Positions 38,925 to 48,603 are shown, counted from the stretch's first letter. The stretch is 64,000 bases of DNA from an uncultured SAR86 cluster bacterium (GCA_902526045.1 CABZJI010000001.1:459900-523899); one strand, 5' to 3'. Translations and numbers: made by a program. Notes: generated by a model from the letters alone, not told the origin.

Positions 38925-39389
38925 ATGACGACTACGATAGAAAAGTTAGAAACAAATATTACAAAAGATATTGAGTCTTTTGGTCTTTCTCTGTGGGGTA
39001 TTGAATTATCAGGAAATTCAAGATCAAAATTAATAAGGATTTTTATCGATAAAAAAAGCGGCGTTGACATAGATGATTGTCAGAAAGTTAGCAATCAAGT
39101 TAATGAATTGCTCACCAATATTGAGCTAATTTCATTTGACTATACTTTAGAAGTATCTTCTCCAGGATTAGACAGAAAATTTTTTAAATTAAAACAATTT
39201 CATGAATTTATTGGACATGAAATTAAAGTCAAATTTTACGATGAAAACAAAAAAGTAACAAAAGTTGCTTTCTTGCTTGATGCTAATAAGGAAGGAATTT
39301 TTTTGAAAGATGAAAATGAATTCTTTATAAATTTTGACAAAATTATAGTCGCAAGACTTGAACCAAATTTTGAGGTTTCTAATGAATAA
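38925..39389 (+). CDS. rimP: Ribosome maturation factor RimP
   Basis: RimP assists 30S subunit assembly. The start was placed at ATG 38925 (MTTTIEKLETNITKDI); a GTG two codons upstream is also in frame. The protein of 154 residues contains GLSLWGIELSGN, the segment LIRIFIDKKSGVDIDDCQKVSNQV, LEVSSPGLDRKFFKL and the C-terminal SH3-like FFINFDKIIVARLEP, all typical. It overlaps nusA by eight bases in the conserved rimP-nusA-infB operon. Confidence 0.95.
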   Translation: MTTTIEKLETNITKDIESFGLSLWGIELSGNSRSKLIRIFIDKKSGVDIDDCQKVSNQVNELLTNIELISFDYTLEVSSPGLDRKFFKLKQFHEFIGHEIKVKFYDENKKVTKVAFLLDANKEGIFLKDENEFFINFDKIIVARLEPNFEVSNE

Positions 39390-40839
39390 TGAAATATTAA
39401 TGGTCGCAGAATCAGTCTCTAACGAGAAAGCCTTGCCAAAAGATACAATTTTTGAAGCGATTGAGTATGCATTAGCGAGTGCTGCAAAGAAAAAATACTC
39501 AGATGAGGTAGATATACGAGTCGATATAGATCATCAGACTGGAGATTATGAAACTTTCAGATGTTGGGAGGTAGTAGAGGTTGATGATTATGAAACTTCA
39601 GAAATGCATATCCTTATCGATAGCGATGATGCAGAGGAAAAAAACCTTACGCTCGGCGACTTGGTGAAAGAAAAAATCGAAAATGTTGAGTTTGGAAGAA
39701 TTGCTGCCCAAATTGCAAAACAAGTCATTGTTCAAAAAGTAAGAGATGCTGAAAGACTTGAAATAATCAAAAAATTCAGATCCTATTTGGGACAACTAGT
39801 TACAGGAACAGTAAAGAAAGTTACCAGAGAAACAATTATTGTTGATCTTGGAGAGGGGGCTGACGCAATTTTACCTAGGTCAGATTTGATTCAAGGAGAG
39901 ATATATCGTATTGGAGATAGGGTTAGAGCTATTCTTGAAGAGACTGTTCGAGAAAATAGAGGGTCACAACTAACTTTATCAAGAGGATCAAAAGAGATGC
40001 TAGTAGAATTATTTAAACTTGAGGTTCCTGAAATAGCTGAAGAAGTGGTTCAGATAAGAGCTGTCGCAAGAGAGCCTGGGGGAAGATCAAAAATTGCAGT
40101 TAAAACAAATGATACAAGAATTGATCCTGTTGGAGCCTGTGTAGGAATGAGAGGAGCAAGAGTGCAAGCAGTTTCAAATGAATTAGGTAACGAGAGAATT
40201 GATATTATAGTTTGGGAGGATGATCCAGCAAAACTTCTCATAAATACACTATCTCCAGCTGAAGTTACTTCAATAGTCTTAGATGAAGACTCAGATAAAA
40301 TGGAGGTTCAGGTCAAAGATGAAAGCTTGGCCCAAGCAATTGGAAGAAATGGTCAGAATATAAGACTTTCATCAGAACTCATAGGATGGGATATTCAGAT
40401 TAGAGGAGAAAATGAAGATAAAGAATCTTCTGAGACTGATCAAGCTTCAAATACTCTTGAAAAATATCTAGATATTGATACTTCTACTTCAGAGATTTTA
40501 ATTTCTAATGGTTTTGAATCTGTTAGCTCGATTGCAGAAGCAGAAATATCCAAACTTTGTGAAATAGATGAGATTACTGAGGAAATTGCTGGAACATTAA
40601 TAGAAAGAGCCTCTGACGCATTGATTGAAATAGCCCTTTTGGATATGGAGGAGGCATTTGACTTTAATTCATTAGAAGACGTTGATGAGGAAATTGCAAA
40701 AGCTTTATCAGAAAATTTATCAAGCAAAGATGAGCTCGCTGACCTATCTGTTGATGAATTAGTAGAAATAATCAAAATAGATGAAGAATTAGCTGCAAAA
40801 ATTATTATGAATGCAAGATCTGATTGGTTTGAGGAATGA
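39382..40839 (+). CDS. nusA: Transcription termination/antitermination factor NusA
   Basis: NusA binds RNA polymerase and RNA and modulates pausing, termination and antitermination. The start MNNEILMVAESVSNEKALP at 39382 matches the family; the frame is open eight codons further. The 485-residue protein has an N-terminal polymerase-binding domain (1-130), an S1 domain (GQLVTGTVKKV), two KH domains (with IDPVGACVGMRGARVQ and LAQAIGRNGQNI), and two acidic C-terminal repeats (about 360-420 and 430-485) as in E. coli. Confidence 0.97.
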   Translation: MNNEILMVAESVSNEKALPKDTIFEAIEYALASAAKKKYSDEVDIRVDIDHQTGDYETFRCWEVVEVDDYETSEMHILIDSDDAEEKNLTLGDLVKEKIENVEFGRIAAQIAKQVIVQKVRDAERLEIIKKFRSYLGQLVTGTVKKVTRETIIVDLGEGADAILPRSDLIQGEIYRIGDRVRAILEETVRENRGSQLTLSRGSKEMLVELFKLEVPEIAEEVVQIRAVAREPGGRSKIAVKTNDTRIDPVGACVGMRGARVQAVSNELGNERIDIIVWEDDPAKLLINTLSPAEVTSIVLDEDSDKMEVQVKDESLAQAIGRNGQNIRLSSELIGWDIQIRGENEDKESSETDQASNTLEKYLDIDTSTSEILISNGFESVSSIAEAEISKLCEIDEITEEIAGTLIERASDALIEIALLDMEEAFDFNSLEDVDEEIAKALSENLSSKDELADLSVDELVEIIKIDEELAAKIIMNARSDWFEE

Positions 40840-40845
40840 AAAAAT

Positions 40846-43197
40846 ATGGATGTAAGTGATTTAGCAAAGGTCATCGGATACGAAGTAAATTTATTGTTAG
40901 AAGCAATAAATCAGGCAGGTCTATCCCAATCGTCTGCAAACGATAATATTTCTACGGAAGATAGGAAAAAAATTCTCGAACATATAAAAAGTACAAAAAA
41001 AGGAACAAAAAAAACTATTTCCATCGCAAAGAAAAAAACTGAGATTAAAAATGATGAAGGTCAAATCTCTATCACAAGGTTCAAGTCTGACAATCAATCT
41101 GCTAAAGGAAAAAGTTCATCTGGAGACCTTTCTGGAACAATTGATTTTGATACTGCTGAAAAAAGAAGAGTTCAGGCTTCTAGTGAGAAAAAAGTTCAAG
41201 ACGAGGAAAGAGAAAAGAGAATAAAAGACTCATCTACCAAGGTAATAAGGAAGACAAAGCAGGAGCAAGCAAAACAAAGCAAAGGTAGTTCCTCGGCAAA
41301 AAAACCAACAAAAACTCAAAGAAAAGATCTTAAGAGCCCTGCTAAAGATTCAAAACTGGATAAAAAAGAGCAAGAAGGTGAAAAGTTCTTAGAATCTCAA
41401 CTTGCTTCAGTTCAAAAATTTGAAAAGCCTACTGAATTTGTTCAAAAAGAAATATCAATTCCAGAAACTATTTCTGTAGCCGAACTATCTAAAGGACTTT
41501 CCGTGAAGTCTTCAGATCTCATTAAAACTCTTATGAAAAATGGAATTATGGCCACGGTGAATCAATCTCTTGATCAGGAAACCGCAGTTCTCATTACCAC
41601 TGAGCTAGGTCACGTAGGTACCCCCATTCAAGAAAATGAAGCCGAAGAAAAAATGCTAGAGGGATTTGCACAAGAGGGGGAGCAAATTGAAAGAGATGCG
41701 ATTGTATCTGTCCTAGGACACGTTGATCATGGAAAAACTTCACTTTTGGATTACATAAGAAATTCATCTATAGCAGATAAAGAAGAAGGTGGTATCACTC
41801 AAAGTATAGGTGCTTACCAGGTTTCAATTGAGGATAAGAATCTCACATTCATTGATACGCCAGGTCACGCTGCATTTTCAAAAATGAGAGCTAGAGGTGC
41901 AAACTCTACCGATATTGTTATCTTGGTTGTTGCAGCTGATGATGGTGTTCAACCTCAAACAGTCGAAGCTATAAATCATGCCAAAGCAGCTGGTGTTCAA
42001 ATTGTAGTTGCAATTAACAAAATAGATAAACCAGAAGCTGATATAGATAAAATCAAGGGAGACTTAGCTAAAGAAGAGCTTGTTGCAGATGATTGGGGGG
42101 GAGATGTACAAATGGTTCCTGTATCAGCTCAGTCTGGTGAAGGAATTCCAGAATTACTTGAAACAATTTTCTTGGTTTCAGAAATCATGGACTTAAAAGC
42201 ATCTTTCGAAGGTCCTGCAACAGGAGTAGTTCTAGAGTCTGGGGTAAAAAGAGGCGAAGGCGCAGTTGCAACTTTATTAATCCAGCAAGGCAGCTTAAAT
42301 ACTGGTGATTTCATTTTAGTAGGTGATCAAACCAGAAAAATTAGAGCTTTGAAAGATTTTAATGATAAACCAATAAAAAAAGCAAAACCTTCCTCTCCTG
42401 TATCCGTATCAGGTCTAGAATATCCCCCATCAGCTGGTGATCAGTTTTATGTCTTAAAAGATGAAAAAACAGCTAAAAATTTATCAGAGGAAAGAGCTAC
42501 TAAGGAAAGAGAAAAAAGACTCTCAAGGATGGGATCTCTAAATTCTGAAAATATATTTGCAAATGCTGATGGAACGAAACCTTCAATAAATCTTATTCTG
42601 AAATCAGACTCTAACGGAACTTTGGAAGCATTATCTGGCTCAGTTCTTAATATGAAGATAGATGAAGTTAACTTGAAGATTGTTTTGGATGGAGTTGGGT
42701 CAATCACAGAAAACGATGTCAATTTAGCAATTGCATCTGAAGCAACTATTTTTGGCTACAATGTTAGAGCTGATACCACCGCACTTAATCTTGCAGAAAG
42801 CGAAGGGATAGACATAAAGTATTTTGGCATAATTTATGATTTACTTGACTCAATTAAAGGTTTAATAGAGGGATCTTTAGAGCCTGAAATAAAAGAAAGA
42901 CAGTTAGGTATCGCAGAGGTTAAAGAATTATTCAAGTCTCCAAAATTTGGTCTGATAGCAGGATCAATGGTTACCGATGGAAGCATTATGGTAAATAAAC
43001 TTGTCAGGGTTCTCAGAGATAATATTGTCATTCATGAAGGAAAACTAGACTCCTTAAGAAGATTTAAAGATGAAGCTTCGGAAGTAAAAAGTGGAACTGA
43101 GTGTGGAATAGGAATTACTAATTACACAGATGCTAAAGTTGGTGATGTTATTGAAGTTTACGAAAGACAAGAAATAGCCAGAAAACTTGAATCTTGA
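40846..43197 (+). CDS. infB: Translation initiation factor IF-2
   Basis: IF-2 is the GTPase that brings fMet-tRNA to the 30S subunit. The 783-residue protein has an IF2N domain (VSDLAKVIGYEVNLLLEAI), a long charged linker (about 45-190) and a second IF2N-like domain (about 205-255). The G domain has G1 GHVDHGKTS, G3 DTPGHAAF and G4 NKID, followed by the C-terminal domains that bind fMet-tRNA. The length is shorter than E. coli (890), mostly in the linker. Initiator tRNA is encoded at the head of the same operon. Confidence 0.98.
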   Translation: MDVSDLAKVIGYEVNLLLEAINQAGLSQSSANDNISTEDRKKILEHIKSTKKGTKKTISIAKKKTEIKNDEGQISITRFKSDNQSAKGKSSSGDLSGTIDFDTAEKRRVQASSEKKVQDEEREKRIKDSSTKVIRKTKQEQAKQSKGSSSAKKPTKTQRKDLKSPAKDSKLDKKEQEGEKFLESQLASVQKFEKPTEFVQKEISIPETISVAELSKGLSVKSSDLIKTLMKNGIMATVNQSLDQETAVLITTELGHVGTPIQENEAEEKMLEGFAQEGEQIERDAIVSVLGHVDHGKTSLLDYIRNSSIADKEEGGITQSIGAYQVSIEDKNLTFIDTPGHAAFSKMRARGANSTDIVILVVAADDGVQPQTVEAINHAKAAGVQIVVAINKIDKPEADIDKIKGDLAKEELVADDWGGDVQMVPVSAQSGEGIPELLETIFLVSEIMDLKASFEGPATGVVLESGVKRGEGAVATLLIQQGSLNTGDFILVGDQTRKIRALKDFNDKPIKKAKPSSPVSVSGLEYPPSAGDQFYVLKDEKTAKNLSEERATKEREKRLSRMGSLNSENIFANADGTKPSINLILKSDSNGTLEALSGSVLNMKIDEVNLKIVLDGVGSITENDVNLAIASEATIFGYNVRADTTALNLAESEGIDIKYFGIIYDLLDSIKGLIEGSLEPEIKERQLGIAEVKELFKSPKFGLIAGSMVTDGSIMVNKLVRVLRDNIVIHEGKLDSLRRFKDEASEVKSGTECGIGITNYTDAKVGDVIEVYERQEIARKLES

Positions 43198-43511
43198 CAA
43201 ATAAATACTCATTCAAAAGATCTGATAGGGTTGGAGATCTCATTTTTAGAGAAGTTTCTAACCTTGTCCAAACTCAGGTAAAAGATCCGCGAATTGATAA
43301 CACTGTCATTACTAGAGTAGAGATGTCTGACAATATGAAGATAGCAAAAATCTTTTATAGAAACCTAATATCTTCTACTAATAAACCGGAGTTAGAAGAA
43401 GGCTTTAAAAAGGCGTCAGGCTTTTTAAGATCAAGCCTGGCAAGTAATTTATCTTTAAAAAGGGTTCCAAGTCTGATTTTCATTTACGATGAGTTGAACA
43501 TCTATGATTGA
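43194..43511 (+). CDS. rbfA: 30S ribosome-binding factor RbfA
   Basis: RbfA is a KH-like cold-shock factor for 16S rRNA 5'-end maturation. The 105-residue protein starts at TTG 43194, overlapping the infB stop by four bases; there is no better start. It reads SFKRSDRVGDLIFREVSNLV, then VKDPRIDNTVITRVEMS, and ends with KRVPSLIFIYDELN, the expected domain layout with a shortened C-terminus. The end overlaps truB by eight bases. Confidence 0.95.
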   Translation: MTNKYSFKRSDRVGDLIFREVSNLVQTQVKDPRIDNTVITRVEMSDNMKIAKIFYRNLISSTNKPELEEGFKKASGFLRSSLASNLSLKRVPSLIFIYDELNIYD

Positions 43512-44388
43512 TGGGGTTCTTCAAATTGATAAACCAAAGGCTGAGTCATCCGCTTCTCATATAAGAAAACTATCAAAGATAGATCCAAATCTAAAAATTG
43601 GCCATTGTGGAACCTTAGATCCAATGGCGACAGGATTATTGATAGTTTGCCTTAATCAAATGACCAGATTTGCGTCATATCTGAGTTCATCTGAAAAAAC
43701 TTATCAAGCATTGATATTCTTTGGTCAGAAGACCAATACTGGTGATTCTGAGGGAGAAATAATCGAATCAAAGAGATTTTCCTTTTTGGATATTCCGCAT
43801 GAAGAGATAGAAAAAAAAATAAAAAAATTTGAAGGTAAATCAAACCAGAGACCCCCTGCATTTTCAGCCCTAAAGTACAAAGGAAAATCTCTTTATGAAT
43901 ATGCCAGAAAAGGTATAAAAATAGATAAAGATGAAAGAGAAATTTTTATATCTTCTATAAAACTTCTATCCATAACGAAAAATGAATTAACTATTGAAGT
44001 TTCTTGCAGTTCTGGAACTTACATTAGATCGCTAGCAGAAGATATTGGAGAACTTTTTGATTGTCCAGCATATTTAAAAGATCTTAGAAGAACCAGATCA
44101 GGAAATTTTGATGTGAAAGATGCGATTAAGCTTCCAGAATCTTATCTGCCTACCAAAAAAATAATTACACCAAATGATGCACTTAATTGCTTTAATGAGA
44201 TACAATGCGCGCCAGATATAGTAGATAAATTAAGAAACGGCCAATTCGTCGAATCTAACTTTAAATATGATTCTTCGACTATTTTAAGGCTAAGGGATTC
44301 CAAAAGGGGATTCATTGGATTGGTAGAATATAATGAAGGTTTACTAAAACCTAAACGATTCCTAGAAAATTTTCTATCTTTATCTTAA
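43504..44388 (+). CDS. truB: tRNA pseudouridine-55 synthase TruB
   Basis: TruB makes pseudouridine 55 in the T-loop of tRNAs. The 294-residue protein has the start GVLQIDKPKAESSA, the catalytic motif GHCGTLDPMATGLLIV with the nucleophilic Asp, the segment QRPPAFSALKYKGKSLYEYAR and SCSSGTYIRSLAEDIG, all TruB signatures. A C-terminal PUA-like region follows. It is in the conserved rbfA-truB-rpsO-pnp order. Confidence 0.97.
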   Translation: MIDGVLQIDKPKAESSASHIRKLSKIDPNLKIGHCGTLDPMATGLLIVCLNQMTRFASYLSSSEKTYQALIFFGQKTNTGDSEGEIIESKRFSFLDIPHEEIEKKIKKFEGKSNQRPPAFSALKYKGKSLYEYARKGIKIDKDEREIFISSIKLLSITKNELTIEVSCSSGTYIRSLAEDIGELFDCPAYLKDLRRTRSGNFDVKDAIKLPESYLPTKKIITPNDALNCFNEIQCAPDIVDKLRNGQFVESNFKYDSSTILRLRDSKRGFIGLVEYNEGLLKPKRFLENFLSLS

Positions 44389-44404
44389 AAACTAGGAGGA
44401 CTCA

Positions 44405-44674
44405 TTGAGTTTAACAACAGAACAGAAAAATGAAATTGTAAGTAAATTTGCCGTATCCGGTGGAGATACTGGTTCACCTCAGGTTCAAATAGCTTTATTG
44501 ACAGCAAATATTGAATCGTTACAAAAGCATTTTAAAAAGCACGCAAAGGATCATCACTCCCGTCAGGGACTTATAAAAATGGTGAATTCTAGGAGAAAGT
44601 TATTAGACTATCTCAAAGGAAAAGATTCTGCGGCTTATTCTTCTGTTCTAGAAGCATTGAACCTAAGAAAGTAA
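44405..44674 (+). CDS. rpsO: 30S ribosomal protein S15
   Basis: S15 binds 16S rRNA at the central domain junction. The 89-residue protein starts at TTG 44405 ([15 protein letters not shown] fits the family exactly), with AGGAGGA at 44394-44400 as ribosome binding site, the strongest in this operon. [22 protein letters not shown] is the conserved RNA-binding part. In E. coli S15 represses its own translation; whether the leader can do this here is not visible. Confidence 0.97.
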   Translation: MSLTTEQKNEIVSKFAVSGGDTGSPQVQIALLTANIESLQKHFKKHAKDHHSRQGLIKMVNSRRKLLDYLKGKDSAAYSSVLEALNLRK

Positions 44675-44703
44675 CTTAGATTCAGATTTACAAAGGAAAT
44701 TAA

Positions 44704-46809
44704 ATGTTTGAAGAGACTTATGCTTCAGTTACAACAAATGTAGCTGGTAGAGAAATAAAATTAGAAACAGGAAAAATAGCACGACAAGCTACAGCATCTA
44801 TAATTGCTTCTTCCGGCGATAATCAAGTTCTTGTAACTGTCGTTGCAGGAAGAGAGCCTGAAGGCCAATCTTTTTTTCCACTAACAGTAAATTACACAGA
44901 AAAATATTATGCCGCAGGAAAGATTCCTGGCAGCTTTTTTCGAAGAGAGGGTAGGCCAACAGAAAAAGAAACTCTTGTATCAAGGCTTATTGACAGACCT
45001 TTGAGGCCTTTATTTCCAAAAGGTTATTTTCAAGAAGTACAGGTAATATGCACTGTTTTATCTGCAGATAAGAATGAAAGCCCAGAAATTATTTCTCTCA
45101 TTGGTGCATCTGCTGCTTTAGCGATATCTGGCCTCCCCTTTGAGGGTCCAATTTCTGCAGCAAGAGTCGGATTTGTTGATGGATCATATGTGCTCAATCC
45201 TGATAATGAATCCCAAGAAAAATCAATGCTGGATATGGTTGTTGCTGGAACAAAAGATGCTATTTTAATGGTTGAATCTGAAGCAAAAGAACTTTCAGAG
45301 GATCAAATGCTTGGAGCCGTCTTATTTGCTCATCAAGAAATGCAAAAAACTATTACTTTAATTGAAGAACTTGCATCCAAAACATCCATCCCTGAAATTG
45401 AATATTCTTTAAGAGAAGATAATTCTGAATTAAAAGAAAAAATTATAAGTATCGTAAAGGATGACTTAGTAAATGCTTATTCCATTCCAGAAAAGGCTAA
45501 AAGACAGGAATCAGTTTCTCTTGCTCGAGATAAGATGAAAGAGAGCTTAAATGATGAGGACTTAGAAGACGAAAATGTTGTTTCTGGATACTTCAAATCA
45601 GTAGAATCAGAAATAGTTAGATCAAGACTCCTTAACGGAGATTCAAGAATAGATGGAAGAGATCTGGATACCGTCAGACCAATAGATATAGAAGTTGGCT
45701 TTCTAAATAAATCTCATGGTTCTTGTTTATTTACTAGGGGAGAGACTCAATCAATTGGTGTAGCGACACTTGGTGGGTCTAGAGATGCTCAACTAATTGA
45801 TGCCTTAGAAGGCACATCTAATGACCCATTTATGCTTCATTATAATTTTCCACCTTTTTCGGTTGGCGAGGCTGGTTTTATAGGAGCTCCGAAAAGAAGA
45901 GAAATTGGTCATGGAAAATTAGCCCGTAGAGCTCTGGAAGCTGTTTTGCCGTCTCAAGAAGAATTTCCTTACACAATAAGAGTTGTATCTGAAATTACTG
46001 AGTCTAATGGCTCTAGTTCAATGGCAACAGTTTGTTCTTCAAGTTTATCAATGATGGATGCTGGAATTCCAATTAAGAAAGCAGTAGCAGGAGTAGCAAT
46101 GGGACTTGTTCTTGATGGGGATAATTTTTGCGTTATAACAGATATTTTGGGAGATGAAGACCACCTGGGAGATATGGATTTTAAGGTTGCAGGAACTTCA
46201 GATGGTGTAACCGCTCTTCAAATGGATATAAAAGTAAAAGGAATATCAGAAGAGATAATGGAGGTAGCTCTTGAGAAAGCTCAAACAGCAAGGACTCATA
46301 TACTTGAAAAAATGAATTCTGTATTAGATTCACCAAGAAAAGAACTTTCTCCTAATGCACCTCAAGCTGTGAGTATGACTATTGCAAAAGATAAAATCAG
46401 AGAAGTGATAGGAAAGGGCGGATCAGTAATTAAAAGCATTACTGAAAAATCTGGTTCAAATGTAGATATCAATGATAACGGCGAGATTAAAATATTTGGT
46501 GATTCACCTGAATCTAGACAAACTGCCATAGATCTCATTAACCAAATAGTCGCAGATCCTGAAGTAGGTCAAATTTATACCGGGACTGTAGTCAAAATTG
46601 TTGAGTTCGGAGCATTTGTCTCGATTGATGGCGGTAAAGAAGGCTTAGTTCATGTCTCAGAAATAATGGAAGAGAGGGTCGAGAAAGTTTCAGACTATCT
46701 TGTTGAAGGGGAAGAAGTTGACGTTAAAGTCATTGGCATTGATGATAGAGGCAGAGTCAAACTAAGCATCAAAGCGGTGAATTCACCTGAAGAAAGTAGC
46801 AAGGAATAA
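44704..46809 (+). CDS. pnp: Polyribonucleotide nucleotidyltransferase
   Basis: PNPase degrades RNA 3' to 5' with phosphate. The 701-residue protein has two RNase PH-like domains: an N-terminal one with GQSFFPLTVNYTEKYYAAGKIPG and FFRREGRPTEKETL, and a second one with LFTRGETQSI, PPFSVGE and GEDHLGDMDFKVAG-like GDEDHLGDMDFKVAGT carrying the catalytic Asp residues. KH (IREVIGKGGSVIKSI) and S1 (GQIYTGTVVKIVEFGAFV) domains follow. AAGGAA precedes the ATG. Confidence 0.98.
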   Translation: MFEETYASVTTNVAGREIKLETGKIARQATASIIASSGDNQVLVTVVAGREPEGQSFFPLTVNYTEKYYAAGKIPGSFFRREGRPTEKETLVSRLIDRPLRPLFPKGYFQEVQVICTVLSADKNESPEIISLIGASAALAISGLPFEGPISAARVGFVDGSYVLNPDNESQEKSMLDMVVAGTKDAILMVESEAKELSEDQMLGAVLFAHQEMQKTITLIEELASKTSIPEIEYSLREDNSELKEKIISIVKDDLVNAYSIPEKAKRQESVSLARDKMKESLNDEDLEDENVVSGYFKSVESEIVRSRLLNGDSRIDGRDLDTVRPIDIEVGFLNKSHGSCLFTRGETQSIGVATLGGSRDAQLIDALEGTSNDPFMLHYNFPPFSVGEAGFIGAPKRREIGHGKLARRALEAVLPSQEEFPYTIRVVSEITESNGSSSMATVCSSSLSMMDAGIPIKKAVAGVAMGLVLDGDNFCVITDILGDEDHLGDMDFKVAGTSDGVTALQMDIKVKGISEEIMEVALEKAQTARTHILEKMNSVLDSPRKELSPNAPQAVSMTIAKDKIREVIGKGGSVIKSITEKSGSNVDINDNGEIKIFGDSPESRQTAIDLINQIVADPEVGQIYTGTVVKIVEFGAFVSIDGGKEGLVHVSEIMEERVEKVSDYLVEGEEVDVKVIGIDDRGRVKLSIKAVNSPEESSKE

Positions 46810-46811
46810 TT

Positions 46812-46888
46812 TGGTGGCTATGGGTAGACTTGAACTACCGACCTCTGCGTTATGAGTGCAGCGCTCTAACCAGCTGAGCTACATAGCC
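46812..46888 (-). tRNA. tRNA-Met, elongator (CAT anticodon)
   Basis: A 77-base tRNA with encoded CCA. The acceptor stem GGCTATG pairs fully with CATAGCC, unlike the initiator, and the anticodon loop CTCATAA reads CAT. The overall pattern follows E. coli elongator tRNA-Met rather than the lysidine-modified tRNA-Ile, but this distinction cannot be fully settled by eye. It converges on pnp with two bases between. Confidence 0.93.
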
Positions 46889-46899
46889 AAAGAATGAGA

Positions 46900-46928
46900 A
46901 TTCTCTTAGTCTGATCGTTAAAAGTCAA
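46900..46928 (-). promoter_or_regulatory. Promoter of elongator tRNA-Met
   Basis: On the minus strand TTGACT (46928-46923) and GAGAAT (46905-46900) are 17 bases apart. The -10 box ends 11 bases before the tRNA, so the predicted leader is only about four bases. The promoter fills the gap between the ychF stop and the tRNA. The -10 box is part of a 10-base palindrome, GAGAATTCTC. Confidence 0.5.
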
Positions 46929-46936
46929 GCAACAAG

Positions 46937-48022
46937 CTATACATTGAATCTGAAGTGAACTACGTCTCCATCTTCAATGATGTATTCAGAACCTTCGGAT
47001 CTTAATTTTCCAGCCTCTTTTGCTCCTAGCTCACCATTAAACTCAATATAGTCTTCATAGGAAATGGTTTCAGCTCTTATAAAACCTTTTTCAAAATCTG
47101 TATGAATTGTTCCTGCAGCTTGAGGAGCCAGAGATCCTTTTTTAATTTCCCAAGCTCTTACTTCTTTTTTTCCAGCCGTAAAAAAGGTTTGAAGACCTAA
47201 GCTATCAAACGCTGCCCTGATCATGATGTTTAATCCAGGTTCTTCCAGACCTATATCTCTAAGAAGATCATTTTTGTCATCTCCAAGTTCAGCTATTTCA
47301 GCTTCTAGCTGATTGCATAGACCAATGACTTGAGAATTATTTTCAGAGGCGAATTCTTTGACGGTAGAATAAAATTCATTTTCTTCAAGGCTATCATCTA
47401 TATTTGCAACATAAATAACAGGTTTGATTGAAATAAGGTTTAAGCCCTTAAGTTCAGCTAAATCGTTATTTTCAAAGCTTATATTTCTTAAATTTTCTTC
47501 CTTGTTGAGAAATTCCAATGTTTTTTCATAAACTTCTAAGGTAAAGAGAAGCTTTTTGTCGCCACTTTTAGCTTTCCTCTTAACATTTTCAATGGCGTTC
47601 TCAAGAACTTCCATATCTGCAAGGATAAGTTCAAGTTCTATCGTTTTTATATCATCTAGAGGAGATATATTATCTTTTACGTGAATTATGCTTTCATCTT
47701 CAAAGCATCTAACCACGTGAATAATCGCATCTGTTTCCCTGATATTCGCAAGAAACTTATTACCTAAACCCTCTCCCTTGGAAGCCCCCTCAACAAGACC
47801 TGCTATATCAACAAACTCAACAGTTGATTGAATTATTTCTTCAGGTTCAACAATTTCAGCTATTTTATTTAGTCTGCTGTCAGGTAAGTTTACTATTCCA
47901 ACATTAGGATCAATTGTGCAGAATGGAAAATTTTCAGCTTGTATGCCAGATGATGTTAACGCATTAAATAAGGTAGATTTTCCTACGTTAGGTAATCCAA
48001 CAATCCCACATTTAAGTCCCAT
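46937..48022 (-). CDS. ychF: Redox-regulated ATPase YchF (OLA1 family)
   Basis: A TRAFAC-class P-loop protein that binds ribosomes and prefers ATP. The start MGLKCGIVGLPNVGKS at 48022 overlaps the pth stop as TAATG; an upstream in-frame ATG would add 13 unrelated residues inside pth. The 361-residue protein has Walker A GLPNVGKST, the G3 segment DIAGLVEGASKGEGLGNKFL, a coiled-coil insertion (about 130-200) and a C-terminal TGS domain with TIHTDFEKGFIRAE and FNGELGAKEAGKLRSEG. The family-specific NxxE in place of NKxD cannot be confirmed exactly here. Confidence 0.97.
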   Translation of the reverse strand: MGLKCGIVGLPNVGKSTLFNALTSSGIQAENFPFCTIDPNVGIVNLPDSRLNKIAEIVEPEEIIQSTVEFVDIAGLVEGASKGEGLGNKFLANIRETDAIIHVVRCFEDESIIHVKDNISPLDDIKTIELELILADMEVLENAIENVKRKAKSGDKKLLFTLEVYEKTLEFLNKEENLRNISFENNDLAELKGLNLISIKPVIYVANIDDSLEENEFYSTVKEFASENNSQVIGLCNQLEAEIAELGDDKNDLLRDIGLEEPGLNIMIRAAFDSLGLQTFFTAGKKEVRAWEIKKGSLAPQAAGTIHTDFEKGFIRAETISYEDYIEFNGELGAKEAGKLRSEGSEYIIEDGDVVHFRFNV

Positions 48023-48600
48023 TATTTTTTTGAATGTAATTGCGTCAGGGCTTTTTCCCAATCATCAAAAGCAACAAGTTCAAAAACTTCCAATGCATTA
48101 TGCATCGCTAAAAGTTTATTTTTTCTTTCGCTAGAAGATCCTTTTTTTACGACAAAAGAATTCACTTTTTTAATGTCGCCTGGATGACCTATACCAATCC
48201 TTAGCCTCTTAAAACCTTTTTTACCAGATAAGCTTTGCATAATATCTTTCAAACCATTGTGACCTCCATCTCCTCCAGAGAATTTTAATTTTGATACTCC
48301 AGGAGGAAGATCAAGATCATCATGAACAACAAGAAGATTTTTTAATTTTATATTTTCCCCCTTTACAGTAGGAGCAACGCTTTTTCCACTTTGATTCATA
48401 AACAGGGTAGGGATAGAAAGTATGACTTCTATATCCTTCAACAGAAATTTTCCCATATAGGCTTTGTATTTCTTCTTTTCTGTTAGTTCAACATCATACT
48501 TTTCACAAAGCATATGAACGAAATCAGTTCCAGCATTGTGTCTTGTATTGGCATACCTTGAGCCAGGATTCCCTAACCCAACCACTAAAAAGGTTTCCAT
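48022..48600 (-). CDS. pth: Peptidyl-tRNA hydrolase
   Basis: Pth frees tRNA from peptidyl-tRNA that drops off the ribosome. The 192-residue protein begins METFLVVGLGNPGSRY with the catalytic His21 in NTRHNAG. FMNQSGKSV, VVHDDLDLPPG with the active-site Asp, and GGHNGLKDI carry the other active-site residues. The length is normal (E. coli 194). Three bases separate it from rplY; ychF overlaps at the stop. This prs-rplY-pth-ychF order is that of Pseudomonas. Confidence 0.97.
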   Translation of the reverse strand: METFLVVGLGNPGSRYANTRHNAGTDFVHMLCEKYDVELTEKKKYKAYMGKFLLKDIEVILSIPTLFMNQSGKSVAPTVKGENIKLKNLLVVHDDLDLPPGVSKLKFSGGDGGHNGLKDIMQSLSGKKGFKRLRIGIGHPGDIKKVNSFVVKKGSSSERKNKLLAMHNALEVFELVAFDDWEKALTQLHSKK

Positions 48601-48603
48601 AAA

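Noticed and set aside
46896-46905. GAGAATTCTC palindrome upstream of tRNA-Met as an operator
   Set aside because: A ten-base palindrome is common by chance in AT-rich DNA and it coincides with the -10 box; nothing else supports regulation.
48023-48061. N-terminal extension of YchF from an upstream ATG
   Set aside because: The extra 13 residues lie inside pth and have no family match; the start at 48022 gives the exact family N-terminus and a TAATG junction.
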